Positions 42,755 through 51,745 of a stretch of DNA of 64,000 bases are shown in pieces (positions within the stretch are counted from its first letter, which is position 1; each line of letters begins with the position of its first letter). The notes under the pieces were generated by a model. That model did not search any database. It saw only the letters and a program-made list of their open reading frames with translations, and was not told the DNA's origin. Source of the stretch: Streptomyces sp. 7-21. GTDB taxonomy: Bacteria > Actinomycetota > Actinomycetes > Streptomycetales > Streptomycetaceae. A program made the position numbers and the translations under genes. Location of the stretch: contig NZ_JAERRL010000015.1 of the NCBI RefSeq assembly GCF_016741785.1, forward strand, positions 1-64,000, written 5' to 3'.

Positions 42755-44182
42755 TCAGCGACAGGCGCAGGTAGCCAGTGCGGTGGCGGCCGCGTCCAGC
42801 GCCGCCTCCGCGCCCGCCGGATCGGTGGTGTCCCCGGCGAGGAAGGCGAACGCCAGCAGGCGGCCGCCGGGGGTCACCGCCGTGCCCGCCAGGCTGTTCA
42901 CGCCGGTCAGGGTGCCGGTCTTGGCGCGCACCAGGCCGGCGCCGCCGTCGTCCGCGGAGTAGCGGCTGCTGAGGGTGCCGGTGAAGCCGGCGACCGGCAG
43001 GCCGGTCAGGGCGGGGCGCAGCTCGGGGCGGTCCGGGCTGGCGGCGGCCGTCAGCAGGTTCGCCAGCAGCGCGGCCGTCACCCGTCCGTCGCGGTCCAGG
43101 CCGCTGCCGTCCGCGAGGGAGACCCCCGCCAGCGGCAGGCCGAGCTCCTCGAGCACGCCGGTGGCGGCGCGGGCCGCGCCGCGGAAGTCGGCGCGGTGGC
43201 CGGTGGCCAGCGCGGTGTGGCGGGACAACGCCTCGGCCAGGTCGTTGTCGCTGTGGGTGAGCATACGCTCGACCAGGACGGAGACCGTGGCCGAGTGGTG
43301 GCGGGCGAGCGGGACGGCGTCCTCGGGCGCGGCGCCGTGGCCGGGCTCGCCGCCCCGGACCCGCAGGCCCGCGTCGGCCAGGTGGGCGGCGAACCGCTCG
43401 GCGGCGGCCGGGGCGGGGTCCCCGGCGCGGGGGGCGGGGCCGTGGCTGCTGTCGTCCAGGCGCCCGGCGTTGACCTGGAGCGGGGTGATCAGGGCGATGT
43501 TCTCGTTCACGCCGATCGGGTGACGCTGCGTGGGGTACAGCGAGTCGTCGTAGCCGACGCGGACGGACTCGACGCCCTCCTCGGCGAGGGCGTCAGCGGT
43601 GCGCTCGGCGAGCCGGGCCAGGTCGTCGTCGGTCAGCGTCGGGTCGCCGCCGCCGATGAGCGTCACGCGGCCCGCCCCGGCGTCCCACACGGCGGTGGTG
43701 GTCAGACGGTGGCCGCCGCCGAGGGTGTGGAGCGCGGCAGCGGCGGTGACGATCTTGACGGTGGAGGCGGGCGCCATGCCCGTGCGCGCGTCCTGGCTGA
43801 AGACCGTCTCGCCGGTGGCGACGTCCACGACGGCCGCCGCCGCGCCGCCCGGGCCGAGCGCGGGGTCCGCCAGCGGGGCGCCGAGCGCGCGCCGCAGCGC
43901 GGCCGGAGCGGGCGCGGCGCCCTCCGCCTCGAGGGGGGCGAGTACCCGGGCGGCGGTCGCGGCGCCCGCGACCTCCTCCTCGGCGAAGCCGGCCGCGCCG
44001 GCGCCGGGCGTGGCGTCCGCCGCGCGGTCCCGCTCGGCGGCGCGCTGGCCCCCGTCCCACGGGCCGGCGGCGGCGACGATCCCGGCGGTCAGTGCCAGGC
44101 CGGCGGCGGCGGCGACGGTGGCCAGGCGGACCACCGGGTGCGACGTCCGCGTCCTTCGCGCCAGTGCCCGCAGCGCGTCCAC
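42755..44182 (-). CDS. dacB: D-alanyl-D-alanine carboxypeptidase (PBP4/S13)
   Basis: The 475-residue penicillin-binding protein has an N-terminal membrane helix (about 18-40) and the three active-site motifs: S140-TVK, S311-D-N313 and K421-TG. It trims or cleaves cross-links in peptidoglycan outside the membrane. The GTG start at 44182 gives a fitting signal anchor. It is divergent from ppa; the metalloprotease is 26 bases downstream. Confidence 0.93.
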   Translation of the reverse strand: MDALRALARRTRTSHPVVRLATVAAAAGLALTAGIVAAAGPWDGGQRAAERDRAADATPGAGAAGFAEEEVAGAATAARVLAPLEAEGAAPAPAALRRALGAPLADPALGPGGAAAAVVDVATGETVFSQDARTGMAPASTVKIVTAAAALHTLGGGHRLTTTAVWDAGAGRVTLIGGGDPTLTDDDLARLAERTADALAEEGVESVRVGYDDSLYPTQRHPIGVNENIALITPLQVNAGRLDDSSHGPAPRAGDPAPAAAERFAAHLADAGLRVRGGEPGHGAAPEDAVPLARHHSATVSVLVERMLTHSDNDLAEALSRHTALATGHRADFRGAARAATGVLEELGLPLAGVSLADGSGLDRDGRVTAALLANLLTAAASPDRPELRPALTGLPVAGFTGTLSSRYSADDGGAGLVRAKTGTLTGVNSLAGTAVTPGGRLLAFAFLAGDTTDPAGAEAALDAAATALATCACR

Positions 44183-44268
44183 GACCAGCCCCTTTCGCCA
44201 GCGGAAGCCTCCGTGAGGGACACTTAACCACCTGTCGCGTGCACAGAACGGTTAAGGAGTGCCCTGAA

Positions 44269-44763
44269 GTGGAGTTCGACGTCACCATCGAGATTCCGAA
44301 GGGTTCGCGGAACAAGTACGAGGTGGACCACAAGACCGGCCGGATCCGGCTGGACCGCCACCTGTTCACCTCGACGGTGTACCCGGCTGACTACGGCTTC
44401 GTGGAGGGCACCCTCGGGGAGGACGGCGACCCCCTGGACGCGCTGGTGCTGCTGGAGGAGCCGACGTTCCCCGGCTGCGTCATCGCCTGCCGCGCCATCG
44501 GCATGTTCCGGATGACGGACGAGGCGGGCGGCGATGACAAGCTGCTGTGCGTGCCCGCGTCCGACCCCCGCATGGAGCACCTGCGGGACATCCACCACGT
44601 CAGCGAGTTCGACCGGCTGGAGATCCAGCACTTCTTCGAGGTCTACAAGGACCTGGAGCCCGGCAAGTCCGTCGAGGGCGCCGACTGGGTCGGCCGCGCC
44701 GAGGCCGAGGCCGAGATCGAGGCGTCGTTCAAGCGGGCCGCCGAGGCCGACAAGCAGCACTGA
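44269..44763 (+). CDS. ppa: Inorganic pyrophosphatase
   Basis: The 164-residue enzyme hydrolyses pyrophosphate. The family motif DGDPLDALVL is present, together with the N-terminal EIPKGSRNKYEVDHKTGRIR and YPADYGFVEGTL. GTG 44269 has AAGGAG nine bases upstream and gives the conserved MEFDVTIEIP start. A long hairpin follows the stop. Confidence 0.97.
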   Translation: MEFDVTIEIPKGSRNKYEVDHKTGRIRLDRHLFTSTVYPADYGFVEGTLGEDGDPLDALVLLEEPTFPGCVIACRAIGMFRMTDEAGGDDKLLCVPASDPRMEHLRDIHHVSEFDRLEIQHFFEVYKDLEPGKSVEGADWVGRAEAEAEIEASFKRAAEADKQH

Positions 44764-44771
44764 CGCCCGCC

Positions 44772-44807
44772 GGGCCGTGCACCGGGGCCCGTGCCCGGTC
44801 ACGGCCC
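44772..44807 (+). terminator. Terminator after ppa
   Basis: A compound stem, GGGCCGTG then ACCGGG paired with CCCGGT then CACGGCCC, with one bulged base and a seven-base loop, begins eight bases after the ppa stop and before the riboswitch. Confidence 0.65.
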
Positions 44808-44868
44808 CGCGCGTGACCCGGACGGACGAGCCGGTGTGCGACCATGACGGGCAGAGCCCGACCGGCTC

Positions 44869-44910
44869 CTGGACGAGGTGCGCCGTACCCAGCCCACGAC
44901 AAGACGGCGC
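44869..44910 (+). promoter_or_regulatory. Guanidine-III (ykkC-III) riboswitch
   Basis: This 42-base segment has the compact guanidine-III pattern: GGACGAGGTGCGCCGTACCC (44871-44890), a variable turn, then ACAAGACGGCGC (44899-44910). The GCGCCGT and ACGGCGC stretches can pair as the pseudoknot. The Gdx ribosome site GGGGAGA starts one base after it, so ligand binding could expose or hide the site. It lies 16 bases before the exporter ATG. Confidence 0.88.
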
Positions 44911-44926
44911 GGGGAGACTCACTGCA

Positions 44927-45241
44927 ATGGCGTGGATCGTTCTCGTCGTCTCCGGAGCCCTCGAAGCGGTCTGGGCGACCGCGCTGGGCAAGTCCCAGGG
45001 CTTCACCCGGCCGCTGCCGACGGTGGTGTTCGCCGCCGGGCTCCTCGCCAGCATGGCCGGGCTGGCGTACGCCCTGCGGTCGGTCCCGGTGGGGACCGGC
45101 TACGCCGTGTGGGTAGGCATCGGCGCCGCCCTGACGGCCGGGTACGCGATGGCCTTCGAGGGTGAGCCCGTCTCCGCCCTGAAGATCGTTTTCCTCGCCG
45201 GCATCGTCGGCTGCGTGGCCGGCCTCAAGCTCGTCCACTGA
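44927..45241 (+). CDS. gdx: Guanidinium exporter (SMR family, Gdx/SugE type)
   Basis: The 104-residue protein has four membrane helices and the Gdx-type features ALEAVWATALGKSQGFTR (with the conserved membrane Glu) and VPVGTGYAVWVGIGAA. Gdx proteins export guanidinium ion in exchange for protons. The riboswitch just upstream strongly supports that substrate over a multidrug role. The start at ATG 44927 follows GGGGAGA. Confidence 0.92.
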   Translation: MAWIVLVVSGALEAVWATALGKSQGFTRPLPTVVFAAGLLASMAGLAYALRSVPVGTGYAVWVGIGAALTAGYAMAFEGEPVSALKIVFLAGIVGCVAGLKLVH

Positions 45242-45245
45242 CGCG

Positions 45246-45278
45246 GCCGCCCGCCGCCCGGCGCGGTCAGCGGGCGGC
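45246..45278. terminator. Hairpin between gdx and a convergent gene
   Basis: A nine-base-pair stem, GCCGCCCGC (45246-45254) with GCGGGCGGC (45270-45278), lies between the gdx stop and the convergent coiled-coil gene and overlaps the latter's stop. It probably ends both transcripts. Confidence 0.5.
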
Positions 45279-45917
45279 GCGGAAGAAGTCGAAGCCGTCG
45301 CTGCTGCGCGGCTTCGGCGCGACGACCGGGCGCGCCTGCTCACGCTCGCGCTGCCGCGCCGCGCTGCGGGAGAGCCGGGACAGCGCCTCGTACGCCTGGA
45401 GGTACGTCAGCGGCGTCGGTGCGCCGCCCGCCGTGCGGTGGTCGGTGGCCTGGGCGGGCAGCGCCTTGGCCGGCTGGGCCGCCTCCAGGGCGAGCTGCCG
45501 CCGCCCCTCCAGCGCCTTGGCGCGCTCGCTCTCGGCGGTGGCGTAACGGCGCAGCAGGGCGGCGTGCTCGGTGCGCAGCCGGGCCAGCTCGGCGCGCTTG
45601 CTTCGGACCTTGGCCTCCAGCTCCCCGACGCGCTGCCTGGCCTCCTCCAGCTCGGCCTGGCGCTCCTCCAGGCGCCAGGACAGCCCGGCCTTCGCGGCGC
45701 GCTCGCGGGCGACGTCCAGGCCCGCGCGCAGGTCCCAGCGGCGGAGCACCACGGAGACCGTCACGGCGGCGAGCGCCGCGCCCGCCGCCAGCAGGCGCAG
45801 CACGAGGGGCTCTCCCGTCGTCCACGCGGCGGCGGCGCAGGCCGCGGCGGCGGTAGCGGACCACAGGGGGATGTGCACCCGGTGCAGCGCCGAGTTGCGG
45901 TGGCGTCCTCGTGCCAT
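45267..45917 (-). CDS. Membrane protein with coiled coil
   Basis: The 216-residue protein has two membrane helices (about 17-34 and 37-58). A long charged coiled coil follows (about 65-140, LSWRLEERQAELEEARQRVG onward), then a basic tail ending SDGFDFFRAAR. I do not recognise a function. The layout fits a cell-envelope scaffold. It is convergent with gdx. Confidence 0.7.
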   Translation of the reverse strand: MARGRHRNSALHRVHIPLWSATAAAACAAAAWTTGEPLVLRLLAAGAALAAVTVSVVLRRWDLRAGLDVARERAAKAGLSWRLEERQAELEEARQRVGELEAKVRSKRAELARLRTEHAALLRRYATAESERAKALEGRRQLALEAAQPAKALPAQATDHRTAGGAPTPLTYLQAYEALSRLSRSAARQREREQARPVVAPKPRSSDGFDFFRAAR

Positions 45918-45988
45918 GGCTGAAACTTACCGTGGCGCCAGGGCAGCGGGGGAGTGCGCGATACAGATGGTGATCTGGGCGTGACGCG

Positions 45989-46963
45989 TCAGCCCAGCAG
46001 GCCGTGCTCCTCGAGGTACTCGGCGGCCACGTCCCGCGCCTTGCGGCGTTCGAGGTCGACCTGCCGGTTCAGCTCGATGAGGTCGTCCGTGGTGAGGGTC
46101 TGCGTCAGCTCGTCGAGGGCCTGGGCGATCTCGGGGTCACCGGCGGACTCGGTGTTGACGACGGGCAGCAGGTTGTCGGCCTGCTGGAGGTTCCTGTCGT
46201 CCTCCAGCAGCACGAGGTCGTACTCCTCCAGCGTGGCGTCCGTGGTGGTGACCAGCACCATCTCGTCCTCGCCGTTCTGCACGGCCCGTTTGGCGTTCAC
46301 CGTGCCGACGCCCAGGGGGTCCACGCCGTCGATCTCGATGCCGTAGGTCTCCTCCAGGCCAGGCTGGCAGAACGGCCGCTCGGGGCAGTCGTCGCCCGCC
46401 GCCAGGGTGACGGACAGGCCCGACGCGCCGAGATCGGAGAGGGTGCTCAGGTCGTGCTCGGCGGCGAAGTCCTCGTGGACGGCGAAGGCGTTCTGGTCGA
46501 CGGCCTCGCCCGGGTCCAGGACGGTCAGGCCGCGCGGCTCGGCCAGGTCGCGGAGCGCGGCGACGGTGTCGTCCACGTCGGCGGAGGCGACGCCGGGCGC
46601 CTCGGTGCCGTTGACCTGGTCGTTGAGGAACTCGGCCAGCGTGGCGGCGTACTCGGGGACGACGTCGATCCGGCCCCGCTCCAGCTCCGGCTCGTACAGT
46701 TCGCGGCTCTCCAGCGTCTCGATGGAAGTGTCGTAGCCGCGGTCGCGCAGCAGCTGCGCGTACAGCTCGGCCATGATGCGGGCCTCGGTGAAGTCCGCCC
46801 CGCCGACGGTCAGCGAGCGGCCGCCGTCCTCCCCGCCGGAGCCGCCGGAGCCGCCCCCGTCCCGCTCCTCCAGGCTCTCGCCGCCGCAGGCGGTCAGTAT
46901 CAGCGCGGTGGCGGCCCCGGCGGCGGCCGCCGCGGTTATCTTCCTGGCGTTCCTGGCGGTCAC
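45989..46963 (-). CDS. Osmoprotectant ABC transporter, substrate-binding lipoprotein
   Basis: The 324-residue protein has a signal with lipobox LTAC (Cys26), a Ser/Gly-rich linker, and an OpuAC-like binding domain (GGADFTEARIMAELYAQLLR, PEYAATLAEFLND, VTTTDATLEEYDLVLLEDDR). Relatives bind glycine betaine, choline or carnitine. It is last in an operon with two permeases; the ATP-binding gene lies apart at 50007. GTG 46963 is the start. Confidence 0.9.
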   Translation of the reverse strand: MTARNARKITAAAAAGAATALILTACGGESLEERDGGGSGGSGGEDGGRSLTVGGADFTEARIMAELYAQLLRDRGYDTSIETLESRELYEPELERGRIDVVPEYAATLAEFLNDQVNGTEAPGVASADVDDTVAALRDLAEPRGLTVLDPGEAVDQNAFAVHEDFAAEHDLSTLSDLGASGLSVTLAAGDDCPERPFCQPGLEETYGIEIDGVDPLGVGTVNAKRAVQNGEDEMVLVTTTDATLEEYDLVLLEDDRNLQQADNLLPVVNTESAGDPEIAQALDELTQTLTTDDLIELNRQVDLERRKARDVAAEYLEEHGLLG

Positions 46964-46991
46964 AACTGGCTCCCCTCAGACGTCAGGCGGA

Positions 46992-47753
46992 TCAGGCCGG
47001 ACTGGTGACCGACTCCACCCTCTCAGCGGACGGCGGCTTCCGCGACCGGTTTGCGGATCCCGCCGCCGGGTGGCGGGCCCGGCGCATCGGGTCCGCCAGC
47101 CGCTCGGCGAGCACGAGGACGGCCTCGACCAGCAGCGCCAGGACGGCGACCAGCACAGCCCCGGCCACGACCTGCGGCGTGCGGTTGGTGGCGAAGCCCG
47201 CCGTGATGATCCGGCCCAGCCCTCCGCCGCCCGGCAGCGCCGCCAGCGTGGCGGTCGCGACGATCTGCACCGCCGCCGTGCGGACGCCCGTCATCAGCAT
47301 CGGGAAGGCCAGCGGTGCCTCCACCCGCGCCAGCAGCTGCCACCGCGACATGCCCATGCCGCGGGCGGCCGCCACCACGTCCCGGTCGGCCTCGGCGATC
47401 CCGGTGTAGGCGTTGGTCAGCAGCGGCGGCACGGCGAACAGCACGAGCGCCACGATCACCGGCACGTCGCCGTGACTGCCCAGCGGGCCCATGCTGAGCA
47501 CGACCAGCACGGCGAACGTCGGCACCGCGCGCCCCGCGTTGGACAGGTTCACGGCCAGCGCCGCCCGCCAGCGCCGCCCGCCGCCGTGGCCCAGCCACAG
47601 CGCCAGCGGCAGCGCGATCGCGCACGCCAGCAGCAGGGAGACGGCGGTCAGGTACAGGTGCTCGCCGGCGCGGTGCCACACCCCGCCCGGGCCCGACCAG
47701 TGCGCGGCGGTCGTCAGCCAGGTCCAGCTCTCGCCGATCACCTCAAGGTCCAC
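46992..47753 (-). CDS. Osmoprotectant ABC transporter permease
   Basis: The 253-residue permease has about six membrane helices and the EAA-like loop GIAEADRDVVAAARGMGMSR. The LPGGGGLGRIITAGF segment is typical of OpuCB/OpuCD-type proteins. GTG 47753 starts one base after the stop of the partner permease, so translation is coupled. The substrate-binding gene follows 28 bases later. Confidence 0.9.
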   Translation of the reverse strand: MDLEVIGESWTWLTTAAHWSGPGGVWHRAGEHLYLTAVSLLLACAIALPLALWLGHGGGRRWRAALAVNLSNAGRAVPTFAVLVVLSMGPLGSHGDVPVIVALVLFAVPPLLTNAYTGIAEADRDVVAAARGMGMSRWQLLARVEAPLAFPMLMTGVRTAAVQIVATATLAALPGGGGLGRIITAGFATNRTPQVVAGAVLVAVLALLVEAVLVLAERLADPMRRARHPAAGSANRSRKPPSAERVESVTSPA

Positions 47754-47754
47754 C

Positions 47755-48441
47755 TCAGGCGCTCCTTCCCGCGCCGCGCGTCCAGGGGGTGAGCAGCCGC
47801 TGCGCGCCCAGCAGCAGCAGATCGGCGGCGACGGCCAGCGCCACGCACAGCACGGAGGCGGTCAGCACCTCCGCTTTGAAGTAGGTGTCCATGCCGCTGT
47901 AGATGAGGTTGCCCAGGCCGCCGTGGCCGACGATCGCACCGACCGTGGTGAGCGAGACGGCGGAGACGGTGGCGATGCGCACCCCGGCCATCAGCGCGGG
48001 CAGCGCCAGCGGCAGCTCGACGCCGAACAGCAGCCGCAGCCGGCCGTAGCCCATGCCGAGCGCGGCCTCCCGTGCCTCGGCGGGCACGGCGCGCAGCCCG
48101 GTGAGCGTGTTCCGCACCAGGATGGTCAGCGAGTAGAGCACCAGGCCGCAGACGACCACCGAGGCCGAGATGCCGAACCACGGCAGCAGCAGGGCGTACA
48201 TCGCCAGGCTGGGGATCGTGTAGAGGATGGTGGTCAGCGACAGGATGCCGCCGGCCGCGAGCCGCCAGCGGCGCGCCAGCAGGGCCAGCGGGAACGACAC
48301 GACGACGGCGAGCGCGACCGCCGTCACGGTGATGGCCACGTGCTCGATGGTGGCGTCGACGAGTTCGCCGGACCGGGAGCGGAGGTATTCGCCGCAGATC
48401 CACTCGTTGGCCGTCAGACAGTTGCTCGGAGCAGCGTCCAC
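47755..48441 (-). CDS. Osmoprotectant ABC transporter permease
   Basis: The 228-residue permease has five or six helices and the EAA-like loop LRAVPAEAREAALGMGYGRL with VGHGGLGNLIYSGM. It would pair with the adjacent permease. The start is a GTG at 48441 with a weak ribosome site; nearby in-frame codons are possible. The flavin oxidoreductase gene lies 50 bases upstream on the same strand. Confidence 0.88.
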   Translation of the reverse strand: MDAAPSNCLTANEWICGEYLRSRSGELVDATIEHVAITVTAVALAVVVSFPLALLARRWRLAAGGILSLTTILYTIPSLAMYALLLPWFGISASVVVCGLVLYSLTILVRNTLTGLRAVPAEAREAALGMGYGRLRLLFGVELPLALPALMAGVRIATVSAVSLTTVGAIVGHGGLGNLIYSGMDTYFKAEVLTASVLCVALAVAADLLLLGAQRLLTPWTRGAGRSA

Positions 48442-48491
48442 CGGGACGAGCCTAGACCCGTCCCGGCGGCCGGCCGAGGCGAAAACGCGCC

Positions 48492-49892
48492 CTATCCGGA
48501 AAGGTCCGCCAGCGCGACCTCCACGGCGCGGTGGAAGGTCGGGTACGCGTAGATCATGTGGGCCAGGGTGGAGACCGGGACCTCGGCCTGGACGGCGACG
48601 GCGAGGCCGTAGAGGATCTCGCCGCCGGCGGGGCCCGCCGAGGTCGCGCCGACCAGGACGTTCCGCTCGGCGTCGACGACGAGCTTGATGAAGCCCTGGT
48701 TGCCCGCCTTGTGGATCCAGCCGCGCGACGACGACGGCAGCTGGGCGGTGCCGGTGCGGACGTTGATGCCGCGTTCCCGCGCCTGCGCCTCGGTCAGCCC
48801 GGCAGCGCCGATCTCCGGGTCGGTGAACGTCACGCGCGGCAGCGCCCGGTAGTCCGCCTCGGGCCCGCCCTGGCCGAGGATGTCGCGGACCGCGATCTCC
48901 GCCTGGTACATGGCGACGTGGGTGAACATGCCCTTGCCCGTCACGTCGCCGACCGCCCACAGGCCGGGCACGACGCGCATCCTGCCGTCCACCGCGATGG
49001 CCCGGGCGTTCGGGTCCAGCCCGGCGCTCTCCACGCCGAGGCCCGCCAGCCGGGCGCGGCGCCCGGTGGCGACGAGCAGGCGTTCGGCGGACAGCGTGCT
49101 GCCGTCGGCGAGGGTGAGGGTGAACGTGCCGCCGTCGGGATCGCCGTCGTGCGAGACGCGCGTGGCCCGGGCGCCGGCCCGCACGGTGACGCCCTCGTCG
49201 CTGAGCACCTGTTCGATCAGCTCGCCGGACTCCGGCTCCTCGTGGGGCAGCAGCCGGTGCCCGGCCTCCACGACCGTGACCTCGGAGCCGAAGCGGGCGA
49301 AGACCTGCGCCATTTCCAGGCCGATGGGGCCGCCGCCGAGCACGAGCAGGGAGCGCGGCGGCTCGGTGGCGGCCACGGCCTGCCGGTTGGTCCAGTACGG
49401 CACGGCGTCCAGGCCGGGGACCGGCGGCTCCTGCGGCGTGCTGCCGGTGGCGAGGACGATGCCGCGGCGGGCACTGATCCGCTGCTCGTCCTGGTCGCTT
49501 CCGCCGGCGGGCGTGACCGTGACGCGGCCGGGGCCGGTGAGCCGGGCGTGGCCGCGCAGCACGCGGCAGCCCTTGCTCGTCAGGCGGTCCGCGGCGACCT
49601 GGTCGTTCCAGTCATCGGTGGCCTCCTGCCGGATGCGGCCGGCCACCGCGGCGAACGAGGGGCGGACGTCCGCCTCGCCCGCCAGGCCGGGGATCCGCCG
49701 GGCCTCGGCCACCAGGCCGGCGGCGCGGACCATCATCTTCGTCGGCACGCACGCCCAGTAGGGACACTCGCCACCGACGAGTTCGGCCTCGACGGCCACG
49801 ACGTCGAGTCCCTCCTCGGCCAGCCTGCCCGCGAGATGTTCGCCGGCCACGCCCACGCCCACGACCACCACGTCGGCTTTGGTCTCCGCCAT
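48492..49892 (-). CDS. FAD-dependent pyridine nucleotide-disulfide oxidoreductase
   Basis: The 466-residue flavoenzyme has the FAD-binding N-terminus (VVVVGVGVAGEHLAGRLAEE), the redox-active pair C43/C48 in GGECPYWACVPTK, the NAD-binding LLVLGGGPIGLEMAQVFARF and the second FAD motif LWAVGDVTGKGMF. Near the C-terminus the usual lipoamide-dehydrogenase His position reads YAYPTFHRAVE. So it is a disulfide reductase of unknown partner rather than a certain dihydrolipoamide dehydrogenase. It sits between the ABC permeases and their divergent ATPase. Confidence 0.85.
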   Translation of the reverse strand: MAETKADVVVVGVGVAGEHLAGRLAEEGLDVVAVEAELVGGECPYWACVPTKMMVRAAGLVAEARRIPGLAGEADVRPSFAAVAGRIRQEATDDWNDQVAADRLTSKGCRVLRGHARLTGPGRVTVTPAGGSDQDEQRISARRGIVLATGSTPQEPPVPGLDAVPYWTNRQAVAATEPPRSLLVLGGGPIGLEMAQVFARFGSEVTVVEAGHRLLPHEEPESGELIEQVLSDEGVTVRAGARATRVSHDGDPDGGTFTLTLADGSTLSAERLLVATGRRARLAGLGVESAGLDPNARAIAVDGRMRVVPGLWAVGDVTGKGMFTHVAMYQAEIAVRDILGQGGPEADYRALPRVTFTDPEIGAAGLTEAQARERGINVRTGTAQLPSSSRGWIHKAGNQGFIKLVVDAERNVLVGATSAGPAGGEILYGLAVAVQAEVPVSTLAHMIYAYPTFHRAVEVALADLSG

Positions 49893-50006
49893 CGTCACCC
49901 GCCCTTGTGTCTCGGCCACCTGACGGCCTCGCGCCGCCACGGCACCACCGTAGGGCTCTGTGAGCGTTCTCGCCCGGTTTTGCTCGCAGACTGACAGACT
50001 GGTTCC

Positions 50007-51176
50007 ATGCTGCGCTTCGAACGAGTTTCCAAGCGGTACCCCAACGGCACGCTCGCCGTGGATGACCTGAACCTCGAGGTGAAGCGCGGCGAACTCGTCA
50101 CCCTGGTCGGCCCGTCCGGCTGCGGCAAGACCACCACCATGAAGATGGTCAACCGCCTTGAGGAGCCCACGACGGGCCGCATCCTCCTCGACGGGCAGGA
50201 CATCGCCGAGGCCGACCCCGTCGAACTGCGCCGCCGCATCGGCTATGTCATCCAGCAGGTCGGCCTCTTCCCGCACCGCACCGTGCTGCAGAACACCGCG
50301 ACCGTGCCGCACCTGCTCGGCTGGGGCAAGGCCAGGGCGCGGGCCCGCGCCGCCGAGCTGCTGGAGCTGGTCGGGCTCGACCCGGCCGTCTACGGCGACC
50401 GCTACCCGGACCAGCTCTCGGGCGGGCAGCGGCAGCGGGTCGGCGTGGCCCGGGCCCTGGCGGCGGACCCGCCGGTGCTGCTGATGGACGAGCCGTTCGG
50501 CGCCGTGGACCCCGTGGTCCGGGAGCGGCTGCAGAACGAGTTCCTGCGGCTGATGGCCGAGGTGCGCAAGACGGTGCTGTTCGTCACCCACGACATCGAG
50601 GAGGCGGTCCGGCTCGGCGACCGGATCGCGGTGTTCGGCGCGGGGCGGGTCGAGCAGTTCGACACGCCCGCCGCCGTGCTCGGGGCGCCCGCCAGCGAGT
50701 ACGTCGCCTCGTTCGTCGGCAGTGACCGGGGCCTGAAGCGGCTGTCAGTCACGCCCGTGGAGGAGGGCGACCTGGAGCAGCCGCCGGTGGTGCGGCTGTC
50801 CGACCCGATGGACCGGGCGGCGGAGCGGATGCGGCGCGACGACGTGCGCTGGGCCGTTGTCCTCGGCGACGACGGCACGCTGCACGGCTGGGTGCCCGTA
50901 ACCGGGGCGGCGCGCGGCGGCGGGACCGTCGCCGACCACGCCCGCCGCATGGAGGCGTGGCTGCCGCTGGGCGCGCCGCTGAAGCAGGCGTTCAGCACGA
51001 TGCTCCAGTACGACGCCGGCTGGATCGCGGTGCTGGACGACCAGGACCGGTTCCTGGGCGTGCTCACGCCCGCCAGCCTGCACGAGGCGCTGCGCCGCTC
51101 CATCGGCGCCGACCAGCGCGACGTGGCGCGCGCGGAGGTGGAGCTGGAGACCGTCAGCGGTCCCCGGGCGTCCTAG
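50007..51176 (+). CDS. Osmoprotectant ABC transporter ATP-binding protein
   Basis: The 389-residue protein has Walker A GPSGCGKTT near residue 36, the signature LSGGQRQRVGVARAL, Walker B LLMDEPFGAVDP, and a C-terminal pair of CBS-like units (about 260-365). These features are typical of OpuCA-type ATPases whose CBS domains sense ionic strength. It probably energises the permeases at 46992-48441, though it is on the other strand. Its end overlaps the convergent DUF3180 gene by four bases. Confidence 0.93.
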   Translation: MLRFERVSKRYPNGTLAVDDLNLEVKRGELVTLVGPSGCGKTTTMKMVNRLEEPTTGRILLDGQDIAEADPVELRRRIGYVIQQVGLFPHRTVLQNTATVPHLLGWGKARARARAAELLELVGLDPAVYGDRYPDQLSGGQRQRVGVARALAADPPVLLMDEPFGAVDPVVRERLQNEFLRLMAEVRKTVLFVTHDIEEAVRLGDRIAVFGAGRVEQFDTPAAVLGAPASEYVASFVGSDRGLKRLSVTPVEEGDLEQPPVVRLSDPMDRAAERMRRDDVRWAVVLGDDGTLHGWVPVTGAARGGGTVADHARRMEAWLPLGAPLKQAFSTMLQYDAGWIAVLDDQDRFLGVLTPASLHEALRRSIGADQRDVARAEVELETVSGPRAS

Positions 51177-51670
51177 ACGGAGGACCCGGCCGGGCCGTCG
51201 CCGCCGTTCTCGTCGTCGTCGGGCAGCCGGCACACCCGCTCCAGGAACAGCCCCGCGATCACCACCGCGATGCCCGCCACCACCGCGCAGCCGGCGTAGA
51301 CCGCCTGGTCGCGCCGGTTCGGCACGTCGAGCCGCTCCAGCACCAGCCACAGCCCGAACCCGCCGTACATCCCCGCCGCCAGCGCCGACACCAGCGCGCT
51401 GGCCTGCCCGAACACCACGGCACGCGCCGCCATCATCCGGTCCACCGGCCGGGCGTCGGGCCGCCGCTCCCGCTGCGCCCGCAGCCGGGAGCGCAGCGAC
51501 AGGGCGGTCGCGAACAGCACCACCGCGATCAGCGCCAGCACCACCGGCGCCAGCAGCGGCACGCTGGGCGTGGTGTTGCCCAGCCGGTCCCACGTGTCGG
51601 CGCCCGCCCACGACAGCGCGACCGCCGCCGCGAACAGGGCCGCGAGCGTGCCGATACGCAGTTGGTTCAC
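51173..51670 (-). CDS. DUF3180 membrane protein
   Basis: The 165-residue protein has four membrane helices (about 5-22, 38-58, 88-110 and 122-146) and an acidic tail. DUF3180 proteins lie after folK in many actinobacteria, as here (75 bases downstream). The role is unknown. GTG 51670 is the start. Confidence 0.85.
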   Translation of the reverse strand: MNQLRIGTLAALFAAAVALSWAGADTWDRLGNTTPSVPLLAPVVLALIAVVLFATALSLRSRLRAQRERRPDARPVDRMMAARAVVFGQASALVSALAAGMYGGFGLWLVLERLDVPNRRDQAVYAGCAVVAGIAVVIAGLFLERVCRLPDDDENGGDGPAGSSV

Positions 51671-51745
51671 CGCCGCGCAACCCTCATCGTTCGTGGTCGG
51701 ACATGATCGGACGGGTGCGTGACCGCCCCGGGCGGCCGCCCGCGC

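Noticed and set aside
44821..44880. Two ACGA loops suggesting a guanidine-II (mini-ykkC) element
   Set aside because: The two required equal hairpins are not formed, while the guanidine-III pattern matches fully just downstream.
48492..50591. Longer minus-strand frame upstream of the flavin oxidoreductase
   Set aside because: The part above 49892 is antisense to the ABC ATPase and has no flavoprotein features; ATG 49892 begins the FAD motif.
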